From: Neisseria sp. Marseille-Q5346
GTDB taxonomy: Bacteria > Pseudomonadota > Gammaproteobacteria > Burkholderiales > Neisseriaceae
Assembly (NCBI RefSeq): GCF_946902045.1
Contig: NZ_OX336253.1
Location: forward strand, 1,488,001-1,552,000
DNA: 64,000 nt
Direction of reading: 5' to 3'
This document shows positions 54,562 to 64,000 of the stretch, in pieces. A program made the position numbers and the translations under genes. The number at the start of each line of letters is the position of its first letter. Position 1 is the first letter of the stretch. The notes beneath the pieces were generated by a model, which was not told where the DNA came from, did no database searches, and worked only from the letters and a program-made list of their open reading frames with translations.

Positions 54562-57453
54562 ATGAAAAGAATGTTATTCAACGCAACGCAGGCTGAAGAG
54601 CTGCGCGTTGCCATTGTCGATGGCCAAAACCTTTTGGACTTGGACATCGAAACGCTGGGCAAAGAACAGCGTAAAGGCAATATCTACAAAGGTATCATTA
54701 CCCGCATCGAGCCGTCGCTGGAAGCGTGTTTCGTCGATTACGGAACCGACCGCCACGGCTTTTTGCCGTTTAAGGAAGTGTCGCGTTCATATTTCCGCGA
54801 CTACGAAGGCGGCAGGGCGCGTATTCAGGACGTGCTCAAAGAGGGCATGGAAGTCATCGTCCAAGTCGAAAAAGACGAGCGAGGCAACAAAGGCGCGGCA
54901 CTGACCACGTTCATCAGCCTGGCCGGCCGCTATTTGGTATTGATGCCGAACAACCCGCGTGGCGGCGGCGTATCCCGCCGCATCGAAGGCGAAGAGCGTC
55001 AAGAGTTGAAAGCCGCTATGGCCGAACTCGACATTCCAAACGGCATGAGCATCATCGCCCGCACCGCAGGCATCGGCCGCAGCGCGGAAGAGTTGGAATG
55101 GGATTTGAACTACCTCAAGCAACTCTGGCAAGCCATTGAAGAAGCAGGCAAAGCGCATCATGACCCTTATCTGCTCTTTATGGAAAGCTCGCTGCTGATT
55201 CGTGCGATTCGCGACTATTTCCGTCCCGACATCGGCGAGATTCTAGTGGATAATCAAGAAGTTTACGACCAAGTTGCCGAGTTCATGAGCTATGTCATGC
55301 CGAGCAATGTAGGCCGTCTGAAACTCTATCAAGACCACACGCCGCTGTTCTCCCGTTTCCAAATCGAACACCAAATCGAAAGTGCATTCTCACGCAGCGT
55401 CAGCCTGCCTTCCGGCGGCGCGATTGTGATCGACCACACCGAAGCCTTGGTTTCCATCGACGTCAACTCTGCGCGTGCCACACGCGGCTCGGATATTGAA
55501 GACACCGCGTTTAAAACCAATATGGAAGCTGCCGAAGAGGTTGCCCGTCAAATGCGCCTGCGCGACTTGGGGGGTTTGGTCGTGATCGACTTCATCGACA
55601 TGGAAAATCCGAAACACCAACGCGATGTTGAAAACGTCCTGCGCGACGCGCTCAAAAAAGACCGCGCCCGCGTGCAAATGGGCAAACTTTCGCGGTTCGG
55701 CCTTTTGGAGTTGAGTCGCCAACGTTTGAAACCGGCTCTGGGCGAAAGCAGCCATGTTGCGTGTCCGCGCTGTGCCGGTACAGGCGTCATCCGCGGCATC
55801 GAATCCACCGCCCTGCACGTTTTGCGCATCATTCAAGAAGAAGCAATGAAAGACAACACCGGCGAAGTACACGCACAAGTGCCTGTCGATGTTGCCACCT
55901 TCCTGTTGAACGAAAAACGCGCCGAGCTGTTTGCGATGGAAGAGCGCTTGGATGTGAACGTCGTCCTGATTCCAAATATCCACTTGGAAAATCCGCATTA
56001 CGAAATCAACCGCATCCGCATCGATGACGTAGAAGAAGACGGCGAACCGAGCTACAAACGCGTCGCTGAGCCGGAAGAAGACGAATCCGCCAAACCTTTT
56101 GGCAGCGAAAAAGCCAAAGCTTCCCGTCCTGAGCCAGCTGTCAAAGGCGTGCGCCATACACAGCCTGCACCGACTGTCGCCCCTGAGAAAAAAGCCTCTT
56201 GGTGGGACAGCTTCAAAGCTTGGTTGAAACGCATTTTCGGCGGTGAGCCTGCACCTGCCGCAGTTGCTCAAGAGCCTGCCGAAAAACGCACTACAACCAA
56301 CCGCAGCCAAAACAGTAACCGCCGTTCAAACAGCCGCCGTCAAAATCCACGCCGCAACAACAAACACGACGGCAGCAAAGTCGAAGTGCGCGAAGTGAAT
56401 GCCGAAGCTGCCGACAGCAAGTTTGAAGAAAGCAAATCAAACGAAAGCCGCAACGACGAGCGTAAAGAAAGCCGCCGCAGCCGCAACCGCAACAACCGCC
56501 GCGATGAGCGCAACAACGAGCGTAACCGTGTCGAGGAAACGGTTGAAGACGTAAACGTTCAAGAAGTGGCCGCACTGGCTGAGATGCCGTCTGAAAACCA
56601 AGCGGAACAAAACGGCAATAAACGCCGCCGCAACAACGGCCGTAACGAGCGCAACCGTAACCAATATGCGGAAAGCCATGTTGAAGACGCAAACGTTCAA
56701 GCCGATAGCGAACAGGCGCAAGCGGAAGCGGACGACAACGCCCGCAGCGAAGAGGGTGTGAAAAACAACGGCCGTCAAGGACGCGACCGCAACAACCGTC
56801 AGCGCAACAACCGCAACGACCGCCGTTCCAACAGCAAAAAACGCAATATTCCGTCTTCGGCAAAAATCGAGCAATACCTGAACATTACCGACACCGCCGA
56901 CAAAGTCCTCTTTGCCGTGGCGCATGTTTTGGGTTTGAACGAAACGGTTGAAGCTGAAAATGTGCCTTTGCCGCAGGAAGATGTTCATGCCGAGCCGCTG
57001 GTGATTGTGGTATCCGAGCCTGAAGTTGCCAGCGCAGAGCCATTCGTATTTGCCATTGAAAGCGAAGACGAGCCTGCCGTCGCGCAAACTGAAAGCGCCG
57101 ATGCCGAGCAAGCCCTGTTGGCTTCTGCGGTCAGCAACGTCAAAGAAGCCATTTCTGCGGTATTATCTCCGAATGAAACTGCCGTTGCAGAAGTCGCAGA
57201 ACCGGTTGAAGCAGCAACCGAAACTGTGGCAACGCAAACTGAGGCCGTAGCTGAAAAAGCGCCTGTTGCCGCTGTTTTGCCGGAAGGTTTGGGCGATTTG
57301 ATTTTCGTTGAAACCGATCCGCAAGCCGTTGCCGCTTTTGCCGCGCAGCCGCAACCTGAACCGGTTGCCAAAACACGCCGTTCGGATGTGCCTAAAGTAG
57401 AAGTGGAAGACGTAGCAGTCGAAATGATTTTGGTGGAAACACGTAAAGATTAA
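54562..57453 (+). CDS. rne: Ribonuclease E
   Basis: A 963-residue endonuclease for mRNA decay and rRNA/tRNA processing. GAGGTGAC just before the ATG at 54562 sets the start (MKRMLFNATQAEELRVAIVD). The S1 domain (GNIYKGIITRIEPSLEACFV) is near residue 40, the DNase I-like catalytic core has SIDVNSARATRG and GGLVVIDFIDME with the metal aspartates, and the zinc link is CPRCAGTGVIRG near 403. From about residue 530 the protein is disordered: Arg/Asn-rich repeats (RRNNKHDGSK, NRNNRRDERNNERN) for RNA binding, then an acidic Ala/Glu/Val tail to the end. A canonical terminator follows. Confidence 0.95.
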   Translation: MKRMLFNATQAEELRVAIVDGQNLLDLDIETLGKEQRKGNIYKGIITRIEPSLEACFVDYGTDRHGFLPFKEVSRSYFRDYEGGRARIQDVLKEGMEVIVQVEKDERGNKGAALTTFISLAGRYLVLMPNNPRGGGVSRRIEGEERQELKAAMAELDIPNGMSIIARTAGIGRSAEELEWDLNYLKQLWQAIEEAGKAHHDPYLLFMESSLLIRAIRDYFRPDIGEILVDNQEVYDQVAEFMSYVMPSNVGRLKLYQDHTPLFSRFQIEHQIESAFSRSVSLPSGGAIVIDHTEALVSIDVNSARATRGSDIEDTAFKTNMEAAEEVARQMRLRDLGGLVVIDFIDMENPKHQRDVENVLRDALKKDRARVQMGKLSRFGLLELSRQRLKPALGESSHVACPRCAGTGVIRGIESTALHVLRIIQEEAMKDNTGEVHAQVPVDVATFLLNEKRAELFAMEERLDVNVVLIPNIHLENPHYEINRIRIDDVEEDGEPSYKRVAEPEEDESAKPFGSEKAKASRPEPAVKGVRHTQPAPTVAPEKKASWWDSFKAWLKRIFGGEPAPAAVAQEPAEKRTTTNRSQNSNRRSNSRRQNPRRNNKHDGSKVEVREVNAEAADSKFEESKSNESRNDERKESRRSRNRNNRRDERNNERNRVEETVEDVNVQEVAALAEMPSENQAEQNGNKRRRNNGRNERNRNQYAESHVEDANVQADSEQAQAEADDNARSEEGVKNNGRQGRDRNNRQRNNRNDRRSNSKKRNIPSSAKIEQYLNITDTADKVLFAVAHVLGLNETVEAENVPLPQEDVHAEPLVIVVSEPEVASAEPFVFAIESEDEPAVAQTESADAEQALLASAVSNVKEAISAVLSPNETAVAEVAEPVEAATETVATQTEAVAEKAPVAAVLPEGLGDLIFVETDPQAVAAFAAQPQPEPVAKTRRSDVPKVEVEDVAVEMILVETRKD

Positions 57454-57468
57454 GATTGGTTTTCTATT

Positions 57469-57501
57469 AAAAGCCCGATGTTGAACGCATCGGGCTTTTT
57501 T
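57469..57501 (+). terminator. Rho-independent terminator of rne
   Basis: AAAAGCCCGATG and CATCGGGCTTTT form a perfect 12-pair stem around a 7-base loop, ending in a T tract, 15 bases past the rne stop. Confidence 0.93.
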
Positions 57502-57648
57502 ATTGACAAGGAGTTATGCTGCTCATTTTCTTTGTGTTTGCTGAGGGTTGCTTCATGGTTAAAAAAGCAGAATAACTTGCTGAGAAAGGGAAGGGCATAG
57601 TTTTTTCAATGGGAAGGGTTTAATAGTCATACCAGATCGGTATTAAAA

Positions 57649-57679
57649 AAGGCCGTCTGAAATGGTTTCAGACGGCCTT
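57649..57679 (-). terminator. DUS hairpin after mscL
   Basis: AAGGCCGTCTGAAA and TTTCAGACGGCCTT lie 31 bases past the mscL stop. On the minus strand it is followed by a T run (complement of 57644-57650). Confidence 0.75.
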
Positions 57680-57709
57680 GGTTTGTGTGTGTATGTTTGG
57701 GTATTGTGA

Positions 57710-58153
57710 TTATTTTTTGTTCAGAGAGTCACGGATTTCGCGCAACAACAGAACTTCTTCGCTAGGTTCTGCTGGTGCTTCTTCAGCAGGAGCGTCGGTT
57801 TTTTTCAAGGAGTTGATGGCTTTAACCACGCAGAAGATGGCAGCGGCAACGATCAGGAAGCTGATTACAGTGTTGATGAACAGACCGATGTTCAGGGTAA
57901 CGGCACCGGCTGCTTGAGCGGCTGCCAGGTTGGCGTAACCTTCAGCAGGAGCGGCTTGTGCGCCGTCTTTCAGGGTAATGAACAGGTTGGAGAAATCAAC
58001 GCCGCCGATCAGCAGACCGATAGGAGGCATGATTACATCGTCAACCAATGATTTGACGATGCCGCTGAATGCTGTACCGACAACCATACCGACTGCGAGG
58101 TCGACAACGTTGCCACGCATAATAAATTCTTTAAATTCTGAAGCGATTGACAT
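57710..58153 (-). CDS. mscL: Large-conductance mechanosensitive channel MscL
   Basis: A 147-residue membrane channel that opens under osmotic downshock. The N-terminal amphipathic helix and TM1 read [20 protein letters not shown], and TM2 is [20 protein letters not shown]. The cytoplasmic bundle at the C-terminus is acidic ([20 protein letters not shown]). The periplasmic loop has a stretch of alanines. Length and order are normal for MscL. Confidence 0.96.
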   Translation of the reverse strand: MSIASEFKEFIMRGNVVDLAVGMVVGTAFSGIVKSLVDDVIMPPIGLLIGGVDFSNLFITLKDGAQAAPAEGYANLAAAQAAGAVTLNIGLFINTVISFLIVAAAIFCVVKAINSLKKTDAPAEEAPAEPSEEVLLLREIRDSLNKK

Positions 58154-58369
58154 AATTAATCTCCTGTATGTGTTTGAGTCAAAATCAGATGTAGTTCAAT
58201 AAAACGGCAGGCATATTAACGCTTTATCGGTTAAGAAAAATTCATTAATGTTAAATTTTGTATTTTATGCTAAAAATGCCCGGCTTCTATGCCTTCTGTA
58301 TGAAAAAACAGGCCGTCTGAATTTTTTTTGTTACTTTTTTGCACCACTTTTTATCAGCGGCTAAGTATC

Positions 58370-58389
58370 AGATAACATGAATGTTATCT
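58370..58389. repeat. Perfect palindrome in the mscL-fabI gap
   Basis: AGATAACAT, two bases, then ATGTTATCT: nine perfect pairs. It could be a protein-binding site or a weak stem-loop; no gene starts close by. Confidence 0.6.
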
Positions 58390-58555
58390 TTAGAATCAAT
58401 GCTCTATCGGAATTTCAAATTGAGATAGAATGATAATATAATAATGTTAAAAACATAATCATTGAAATCCTGTAAAGGTAATGTTTCGTATCCGTATTTG
58501 ACTTTCAGACGGCCTTTTTTATCATGCAGTTATTAAAGCCATAATGTAATGGCCA

Positions 58556-58587
58556 TAAAAAACGCACTTTCATCATGAAAGTGCGTT
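58556..58587 (-). terminator. Rho-independent terminator of fabI
   Basis: AACGCACTTTCAT and ATGAAAGTGCGTT form a perfect 13-pair stem with a one-base centre, so a short loop in practice, 15 bases past the fabI stop. The minus strand continues in T residues. Confidence 0.9.
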
Positions 58588-58602
58588 TGGTGTGTAAACC
58601 GT

Positions 58603-59391
58603 TTAGTTCTCTTCGTCGTTCAGCGCATTGATGCTGTAACCGCCGTCAACGTAGGTAATCTCGCCGGTGATGCCGGAAGCGAGGTCGGACAGCAGGAAGG
58701 CGGCTGTGTTGCCGACTTCTTCGGTGGTAACGTTGCGGCCCAGTGGGTTGTGGGAAGCGACGTGGCCTAAGAGTTTGCTGAGATCGGCGATGCCGGAAGC
58801 GGCCAGAGTTTTGATCGGGCCTGCAGAGATGCCGTTGCAGCGGATGCCTTCTTTACCCAGACAGGCGGCAGTGAAGCGGATGCCGGCTTCGAGGCTGGCT
58901 TTGGCCATGCCCATAACGTTGTAGTTAGGAATGGCACGAACGGCGCCCAAGTAGCTCAGGGCAACGATTGCGGCGTTGCGGCCCTGCATCATCGGACGGG
59001 CGGCTTTTGCCAGCGCAGGCAGGCTGTATGCGGAGATTTCGTGAGCGGTGTTGAACGCTTCGCGGCTGATGCTGTCGAGGAAGTCGCCGCTCAAAGCTTC
59101 TTTAGGTGCGAAGCCGATGGAGTGAACGAGGCCGTCTAAGCCGTCCCAGTGTTTGCCCAAGTCAACGAAAACTTGGTTGATTTCGTCGTCGCTGGCAACG
59201 TCGCAGCGGAACACGAGTTCGGAGCCGAGTTCGGCAGCCATTTTACGGACGCGCTCTTCCAGTTTGTCGACAACATAAGTGAATGCCAATTCCGCGCCTT
59301 GTTCGCGGCAGGCTTTGGCGATGCCGTAAGCGATGGAACGCTCGGAGATCATGCCGGTAATCAGAATTTTTTTGCCTTGCAAAAAGCCCAT
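58603..59391 (-). CDS. fabI: Enoyl-[acyl-carrier-protein] reductase (NADH) FabI
   Basis: A 262-residue enzyme for the last step of each fatty acid elongation cycle. The start [20 protein letters not shown] has GGATAAG upstream. The atypical SDR glycine motif [13 protein letters not shown] is near residue 13, and the catalytic YX6K reads YNVMGMAK near 158. The C-terminal [18 protein letters not shown] is typical. Its target is the growing acyl chain on ACP, and it is the site of triclosan action in the family. Confidence 0.96.
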   Translation of the reverse strand: MGFLQGKKILITGMISERSIAYGIAKACREQGAELAFTYVVDKLEERVRKMAAELGSELVFRCDVASDDEINQVFVDLGKHWDGLDGLVHSIGFAPKEALSGDFLDSISREAFNTAHEISAYSLPALAKAARPMMQGRNAAIVALSYLGAVRAIPNYNVMGMAKASLEAGIRFTAACLGKEGIRCNGISAGPIKTLAASGIADLSKLLGHVASHNPLGRNVTTEEVGNTAAFLLSDLASGITGEITYVDGGYSINALNDEEN

Positions 59392-59599
59392 TTTCTTATC
59401 CTTTAGCAGTGGTATTGCGGTTGCATTAAACTGCGCATTATAGCAAAAACCGCTGTTTCGGCATAGAAAAAAACGGATAACCCTTTGTCTTGCCTCAAAT
59501 AGGGATAAGGTTTTCTGCCAAGGCCGTCTGAAACCTGACGGAACGGCGGCAAAACGTTATACTTTATAGTCTTAATGACCGATGTTTCAGGAGTGAACC

Positions 59600-61657
59600 A
59601 TGCCCGAGCAAAACCGCATTCTTTGCCGAGAACTCAGCCTGTTGGCGTTTAATCGCCGTGTACTGGCTCAGGCGCAGGATACGAAAGTTCCCTTGTTGGA
59701 ACGTTTGCGTTTCCTGTGCATCGTGTCTTCCAATTTGGACGAATTTTTTGAAGTGCGCATGGCGTGGTTGAAACGCGAAAACAAACTGCGTCCGCATCAA
59801 CTGCTCGACAACGGAAAAACCGCAGCCGAAACCATCGAAGCGGTGGCGAAAGAGGCGCAGGCTCTGATCCGCGAGCAGTACGATCTGTTTAACAAAGTAT
59901 TGCAGCCTGCACTCGGCCGCGCCGGCATTCATTTCTATCGCCGTCACAAATGGACGGCTGCGCAGAAAAAATGGATCGAAAACTATTTCGACAACGAGCT
60001 GTTGCCCATTCTTACCCCCATCGGCCTTGATCCGTCACACCCGTTCCCGCGCCCGTTAAACAAATCGCTCAACTTTGCCGTCGAACTCGAAGGCACGGAT
60101 GCGTTCGGCCGTCCGTCCGGAATGGCGATTGTTCAGGCGCCGCGCATTTTGCCGCGCGTCGTCCCCATGCCGTCTGAAATTTGCGGCGGTGATGCAGGCT
60201 TTGTGTTCTTGTCTTCGATTTTGCACGCCCATGTCGGCAAACTCTTTCCCGGCATGAAGGTTAAAGACTGCCATCAGTTCCGCCTCACGCGCGACAGCGA
60301 TTTGACGGTCGATGAAGAAGATTTGAAAAACCTGCGTGCCGCGATTCAAAACGAGTTGCACGACCGCGAATACGGCGACGGCGTGCGCTTGGAAGTGGCG
60401 GATACTTGTCCGGCGCATATTCACGACTTCCTGCTTGCCCAGTTCAAGCTGACTTCTGCCGAGCTGTATCAGGTCAAAGGGCCGGTCAATTTGGTGCGCC
60501 TCAATGCCGTTCCCGATTTGGTAGACAGGCCGGATTTGAAGTTCCCACCGCGTAATGCAGGCCGTCTGAAAGCCTTACGCAAAAACGGCTCCGTATTCAA
60601 ACTGGTCAAACAGTCGCCGATTTTGCTGCACCACCCGTATCAGTCTTTCGATCCGGTTGTCCAAATGATACGCGAGGCAGCGGCCGATCCGGATGTGTTG
60701 GCCGTTAAAATGACCATCTATCGCACCGGCAGCAATTCCGAGCTTGTGCGCGCATTGATGAAGGCCGCACTGGCGGGCAAACAAGTTACCGTCGTGGTCG
60801 AACTGATGGCGCGTTTTGACGAGGCCAACAACGTCAACTGGGCGAAACAGCTCGAAGAGGCGGGCGCGCACGTCGTGTACGGCGTATTCGGCTACAAAGT
60901 CCACGCCAAAATGGCTTTGGTTATCCGTCGCGAAGACGGCGTGCTCAAGCGTTATGCCCACCTCGGTACCGGCAACTACCACCAAGGCACATCGCGCATC
61001 TACACCGACTTCGGCATCATTACCGCCGACGAACAAATCACTGTCGATGTGAACACTTTGTTTATGGAAATCACAGGCTTGGGTAAGCCGGGCCGTCTGA
61101 ACAAGCTCTATCAAAGCCCGTTTACCCTGCACAAAATGGTCATCGACCGCATCAAGCAGGAAACCGAACACGCCAAAGCCGGCAAACCGGCGCGGATTAC
61201 CGCCAAGATGAACTCCCTCATCGAGCCGAGCGTCATTGATGCGCTGTATCAAGCCAGCGCGGCAGGCGTGCAAATCGATCTGATTGTGCGCGGTATGTGT
61301 ACTTTGCGCCCGGGTGTAAAAGGCTTGTCCGAAAACATCCGCGTCCGCTCCATCATCGGCCGCCAACTCGAACACTCGCGCGTGTATTGCTTCCATAACA
61401 ACGGCGCAGACGATACCTTTATCTCCAGCGCCGACTGGATGGGTCGCAACTTCTTCCGCCGCATTGAAGTCGCCACGCCGATTACCACGCCCGAACTCAA
61501 AGAACGCGTGATCCGCGAAGGTTTGGAAATGGCTTTGGAAGACAATACCCAGGCTTGGCTGATGCAGCCTGACGGCAGCTATGTCCGCACCCAGCCGCAA
61601 GACGGCGAGCCTGCGTTTGGTTTGCAGGAAGGTTTGTGGAAAATATACGGACGTTAA
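59600..61657 (+). CDS. ppk: Polyphosphate kinase 1
   Basis: A 685-residue Ppk1 that makes inorganic polyphosphate from ATP. AGGAG precedes the ATG. The N domain begins NRILCRELSLLAFNRRVLAQ with SSNLDEFFEVRM. The catalytic phospholipase-D-like domains hold the phosphorylated histidine in YKVHAKMALVIRR near residue 440 and GTGNYHQGTSRIYTDFG; the C-terminal segment reads SSADWMGRNFFRRIEV. Length and order are normal. A DUS hairpin with a T tract follows. Confidence 0.96.
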   Translation: MPEQNRILCRELSLLAFNRRVLAQAQDTKVPLLERLRFLCIVSSNLDEFFEVRMAWLKRENKLRPHQLLDNGKTAAETIEAVAKEAQALIREQYDLFNKVLQPALGRAGIHFYRRHKWTAAQKKWIENYFDNELLPILTPIGLDPSHPFPRPLNKSLNFAVELEGTDAFGRPSGMAIVQAPRILPRVVPMPSEICGGDAGFVFLSSILHAHVGKLFPGMKVKDCHQFRLTRDSDLTVDEEDLKNLRAAIQNELHDREYGDGVRLEVADTCPAHIHDFLLAQFKLTSAELYQVKGPVNLVRLNAVPDLVDRPDLKFPPRNAGRLKALRKNGSVFKLVKQSPILLHHPYQSFDPVVQMIREAAADPDVLAVKMTIYRTGSNSELVRALMKAALAGKQVTVVVELMARFDEANNVNWAKQLEEAGAHVVYGVFGYKVHAKMALVIRREDGVLKRYAHLGTGNYHQGTSRIYTDFGIITADEQITVDVNTLFMEITGLGKPGRLNKLYQSPFTLHKMVIDRIKQETEHAKAGKPARITAKMNSLIEPSVIDALYQASAAGVQIDLIVRGMCTLRPGVKGLSENIRVRSIIGRQLEHSRVYCFHNNGADDTFISSADWMGRNFFRRIEVATPITTPELKERVIREGLEMALEDNTQAWLMQPDGSYVRTQPQDGEPAFGLQEGLWKIYGR

Positions 61658-61672
61658 ATTGAATAATGTCTC

Positions 61673-61709
61673 AGGCCGTCTGAAATGCAGGTTTCAGACG
61701 GCCTTTTTT
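61673..61709 (+). terminator. DUS hairpin with T tract after ppk
   Basis: AGGCCGTCTGAAA and TTTCAGACGGCC followed by TTTTTT, 15 bases past the ppk stop. Confidence 0.8.
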
Positions 61710-61759
61710 GATTTTGCCGTTATAATTCCGTTTCCCAATCTTTCAGACGGCCTTTTCCT

Positions 61760-63775
61760 ATGAAATCTTACCCCGATTCCTATCTCCATTTTGAAAACCT
61801 CGAATCTCCCGAAACGCAAAATTTTGCTGCCGCGGCGCATGCCGAAACGCGCGCCCGTTTTTTAGAAAACGACAAAGCGCGCGCATTGTCCGACGGCATT
61901 TTGGCGCAGTTGCAGGACACGCGGCAGATTCCGTTTTGTCAGGAACACCGCGCGCGGATGTACCATTTCCATCAGGACGCGGAATATCCGAAGGGCGTGT
62001 ACCGCGTATGTACCGCGGCGACGTACCGTTCCGGCTATCCCGAGTGGAAAATCCTGTTTTCGGTGGCGGACTTCGACGAATTGCTCGGCGACGATGTGTA
62101 TTTGGGAGGCGTGTCGCACTTGGTGGAAAAGCCCAACCGTGCACTGTTGACCTTGAGCAAATCGGGCGGCGATACGGCGTACACGCTGGAAGTGGATTTG
62201 GAAGCAGGGGAGTTGGTAGAAGGCGGTTTTCACTTTCCGGCAGGCAAAAACCATGTGTCGTGGCGCGATGAAAACAGCGTGTGGGTGTGTCCGGCTTGGG
62301 ACGAACGCCAGTTGACCGAATCGGGCTATCCACGCGAAGTGTGGCTGGTGGAGCGCGGCAAGAGTTTCGAGGAAAGCCTGCCGGTGTATCAAATTGCCGA
62401 AGACGGTATGATGGTGAACGCGTGGCGTTATCTCGATCCGCAGGGTTCGCCGATTGATTTGATTGAAGCGTCGGACGGTTTTTACACCAAAACCTATTTG
62501 CAGGTGTCAGCCGAAGGCGAGGCGAAACCGTTAAACCTGCCCAACGATTGCGACGTGGTCGGCTATCTGGCCGGACATCTTTTACTGACGTTGCGCAAAG
62601 ACTGGAACCGCGCGAACCAAAGCTATCCGAGCGGCGCATTGGTGGCAGTAAAATTAAACCGTGGCGAATTGGGCGCGGCGCAGCTTTTGTTTGCGCCCGA
62701 TGAAACGCAGGCATTGGAAAGCGTGGAAACGACCAAGCATTTTGTCGTGGCGAGCCTGCTGGAAAACGTACAAGGCCGTCTGAAAGCATGGCGCTTTACC
62801 GACGGTAAATGGCAGGAAGTCGAACTGCCGCGCCTGCCTTCGGGCGCGTTGGAAATGACCGACCAACCGTGGGGCGGCGACGTGGTTTACCTTGCCGCCA
62901 GCGATTTTACCACGCCGCTGACACTGTTTGCATTGGATTTGAATGTGATGGAACTGACCGTCATGCGCCGTCAGCCGCAGCAGTTCGATTCAGACGGCAT
63001 CAACGTGCAGCAGTTTTGGACGACTTCGGCCGATGGCGAGCGCATTCCTTATTTCCACGTCGGCAAAAACGCCACGCCCGACACGCCGACCTTGGTTTAT
63101 GCTTACGGCGGTTTCGGCATTCCCGAATTGCCGCATTATCTGGGCAGCGTCGGCAAATATTGGCTGGAAGAGGGCAATGCCTTTGTATTGGCGAACATCC
63201 GCGGCGGCGGTGAATTCGGCCCGCGCTGGCATCAGGCGGCGCAGGGAATCAGCAAACATAAAAGCGTCGATGATTTATTGGCAGTCGTGCGCGATTTGTC
63301 CGAACGCGGCATGAGTTCGCCCAAACACATCGGTTTGCAGGGCGGCAGCAACGGCGGCCTGATTACCGCCGCCGCCTTCGTGTGCGAACCGCAAAGCATC
63401 GGCGCGCTGGTGTGCGAAGTACCGCTGACCGACATGATCCGTTATCCGCTGCTCTCCGCCGGTTCAAGTTGGACGGACGAATACGGCAATCCGCAAAAAT
63501 ACGAAGTCTGCAAACGCTGGCTGGGCGAATTGTCTCCGTATCACAATCTTTCAGACGGCATCAATTATCCGCCTGCGCTCATTACCACCAGTCTCAGCGA
63601 CGACCGCGTCCATCCCGCCCACGCACTCAAGTTCTACGCCAAACTGCGCGAAACCTCGCCGCAATCTTGGCTCTACTCGCCCGACGGCGGCGGCCATACC
63701 GGCAACGGCACGCAACGCGAATCCGCCGACGAACTTACCTGCGTATTGCTGTTTTTGAAAGAGTTTTTGGGGTAG
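61760..63775 (+). CDS. Prolyl oligopeptidase-family serine protease
   Basis: A 671-residue cytoplasmic peptidase of the S9A family. The N-terminal part is a beta propeller (YRSGYPEWKILFSVADFDEL and similar blades). The C-terminal hydrolase domain has the nucleophile in LQGGSNGGLITAA (GGSNGG, near residue 530), the aspartate in SDDRVHPAHALKF and the histidine in DGGGHTGNG. It cuts small peptides, usually after proline. The start has a DUS copy 8 bases upstream rather than a clear ribosome binding site. No signal peptide is present. Confidence 0.9.
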   Translation: MKSYPDSYLHFENLESPETQNFAAAAHAETRARFLENDKARALSDGILAQLQDTRQIPFCQEHRARMYHFHQDAEYPKGVYRVCTAATYRSGYPEWKILFSVADFDELLGDDVYLGGVSHLVEKPNRALLTLSKSGGDTAYTLEVDLEAGELVEGGFHFPAGKNHVSWRDENSVWVCPAWDERQLTESGYPREVWLVERGKSFEESLPVYQIAEDGMMVNAWRYLDPQGSPIDLIEASDGFYTKTYLQVSAEGEAKPLNLPNDCDVVGYLAGHLLLTLRKDWNRANQSYPSGALVAVKLNRGELGAAQLLFAPDETQALESVETTKHFVVASLLENVQGRLKAWRFTDGKWQEVELPRLPSGALEMTDQPWGGDVVYLAASDFTTPLTLFALDLNVMELTVMRRQPQQFDSDGINVQQFWTTSADGERIPYFHVGKNATPDTPTLVYAYGGFGIPELPHYLGSVGKYWLEEGNAFVLANIRGGGEFGPRWHQAAQGISKHKSVDDLLAVVRDLSERGMSSPKHIGLQGGSNGGLITAAAFVCEPQSIGALVCEVPLTDMIRYPLLSAGSSWTDEYGNPQKYEVCKRWLGELSPYHNLSDGINYPPALITTSLSDDRVHPAHALKFYAKLRETSPQSWLYSPDGGGHTGNGTQRESADELTCVLLFLKEFLG

Positions 63776-63840
63776 AAGCAAGCAGCAGGATTGACCGTTT
63801 TGTAAAGTTGAGAAACAAAATACTCTTGTTTCGGCAAGCG

Positions 63841-63894
63841 AAAAGAAGGCCGTCTGAAAAACGAATATTAAAGTTTTTCAGACGGCCTTCTTTT
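63841..63894 (+). terminator. Long DUS hairpin after the peptidase gene
   Basis: AAAAGAAGGCCGTCTGAAAA and its complement pair over 22 bases around a 10-base loop, followed by T-rich sequence. It is the longest perfect DUS stem in the window. Confidence 0.85.
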
Positions 63895-63962
63895 CTTTTA
63901 ACTTTCAACATATCCCGATAAAATGGACACTTTGTAAGTGATCATTGACGGAAGACGCAATT

Positions 63963-64000
63963 ATGGCAACCGAGCCGAGAAATTATACACGATTTAGAAA
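63963..64000 (+). CDS. Start of an unidentified gene cut by the right edge
   Basis: An ATG at 63963 with GGAAGAC about 8 bases before it opens a frame reading MATEPRNYTRFR to the window edge. Only 12 residues are visible, so no family can be named. Confidence 0.45.
   Translation, partial: MATEPRNYTRFR

Larger units (their letters stand above)
58154..58602. other. 449-base gap between mscL and fabI
   Basis: AT-rich and without a gene. It contains single DUS copies near 58311 and 58503, a perfect 20-base palindrome at 58370-58389, and the fabI terminator at its right end. The mscL promoter must lie in the left part. Confidence 0.55.

Overview
The window is chromosomal DNA from a Neisseria species. 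The evidence is the very many copies of the DNA uptake sequence GCCGTCTGAA, mostly in the AGGCCGTCTGAA (AG-DUS) form and often as inverted pairs after genes, together with a ctrABCD-tex capsule export cluster and Neisseria-type gene neighbourhoods. The AG dialect and the unusual capsule locus point to a commensal, most likely of the N. subflava/flavescens group, rather than to N. meningitidis or N. gonorrhoeae. That assignment is an inference. No rRNA, tRNA or CRISPR array was seen.

Region 1 (1-2290): the 5' part of gltS (glutamate/Na+ symporter) and a Sel1-repeat protein. Region 2 (2520-22814): a complete capsule locus. On the minus strand, galE-rfbB-rfbA-rfbC (region D) runs into an intact Stealth-family sugar-phosphate transferase and then ctrE/lipA and ctrF/lipB (KpsC/KpsS type, region B, which build the Kdo lipid anchor). 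Divergent from galE lies a plus-strand, AT-rich cassette of an acyl carrier protein, an adenylating ligase and an alpha/beta-hydrolase-like protein, which I read as a candidate acyl or aminoacyl capsule-modification system. Next on the minus strand is a 1229-residue polymerase-like protein (GT2 domain, TagF-like glycerophosphotransferase domain, TPR-like tail), preceded by a decayed second Stealth gene. The export genes ctrA, ctrB (with a frameshift near its 5' end), ctrC and ctrD follow on the plus strand, and then tex.

Region 3 (25171-32434): accessory and housekeeping genes. These are a Fic-domain protein behind a long hairpin, a small secreted cysteine protein, a LysR regulator divergent from doxX and an Frm2-type nitroreductase, cysS with a duplicated C-terminal unit, a stand-alone ScoMcrA-like reader domain, and obgE/cgtA. 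Region 4 (32440-38970): a minus-strand unit mlaFEDCBA, a small acidic protein, a 4HBT thioesterase and a TlpA-like thioredoxin (phospholipid transport and envelope upkeep), plus a secreted protein of unknown function. Region 5 (39057-43868): an AT-rich hexapeptide acyltransferase, an ArnT-like membrane glycosyltransferase, rpmE, a second hexapeptide acetyltransferase and a Tat-exported Cys-rich copper-storage-like protein.

Region 6 (44085-53021): a polar amino acid ABC importer, an MFS transporter, an L,D-transpeptidase-like protein paired with a BamE-like lipoprotein, an MBL-fold hydrolase, an exported ATP-dependent DNA ligase, a phosphoglycolate-phosphatase-like HAD enzyme and an AT-rich SHOCT lipoprotein. 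Region 7 (53061-64000): rluC divergent from rne (the same arrangement as in E. coli), mscL, fabI, ppk, a prolyl-oligopeptidase-family protease, and the first codons of one more gene at the right edge.
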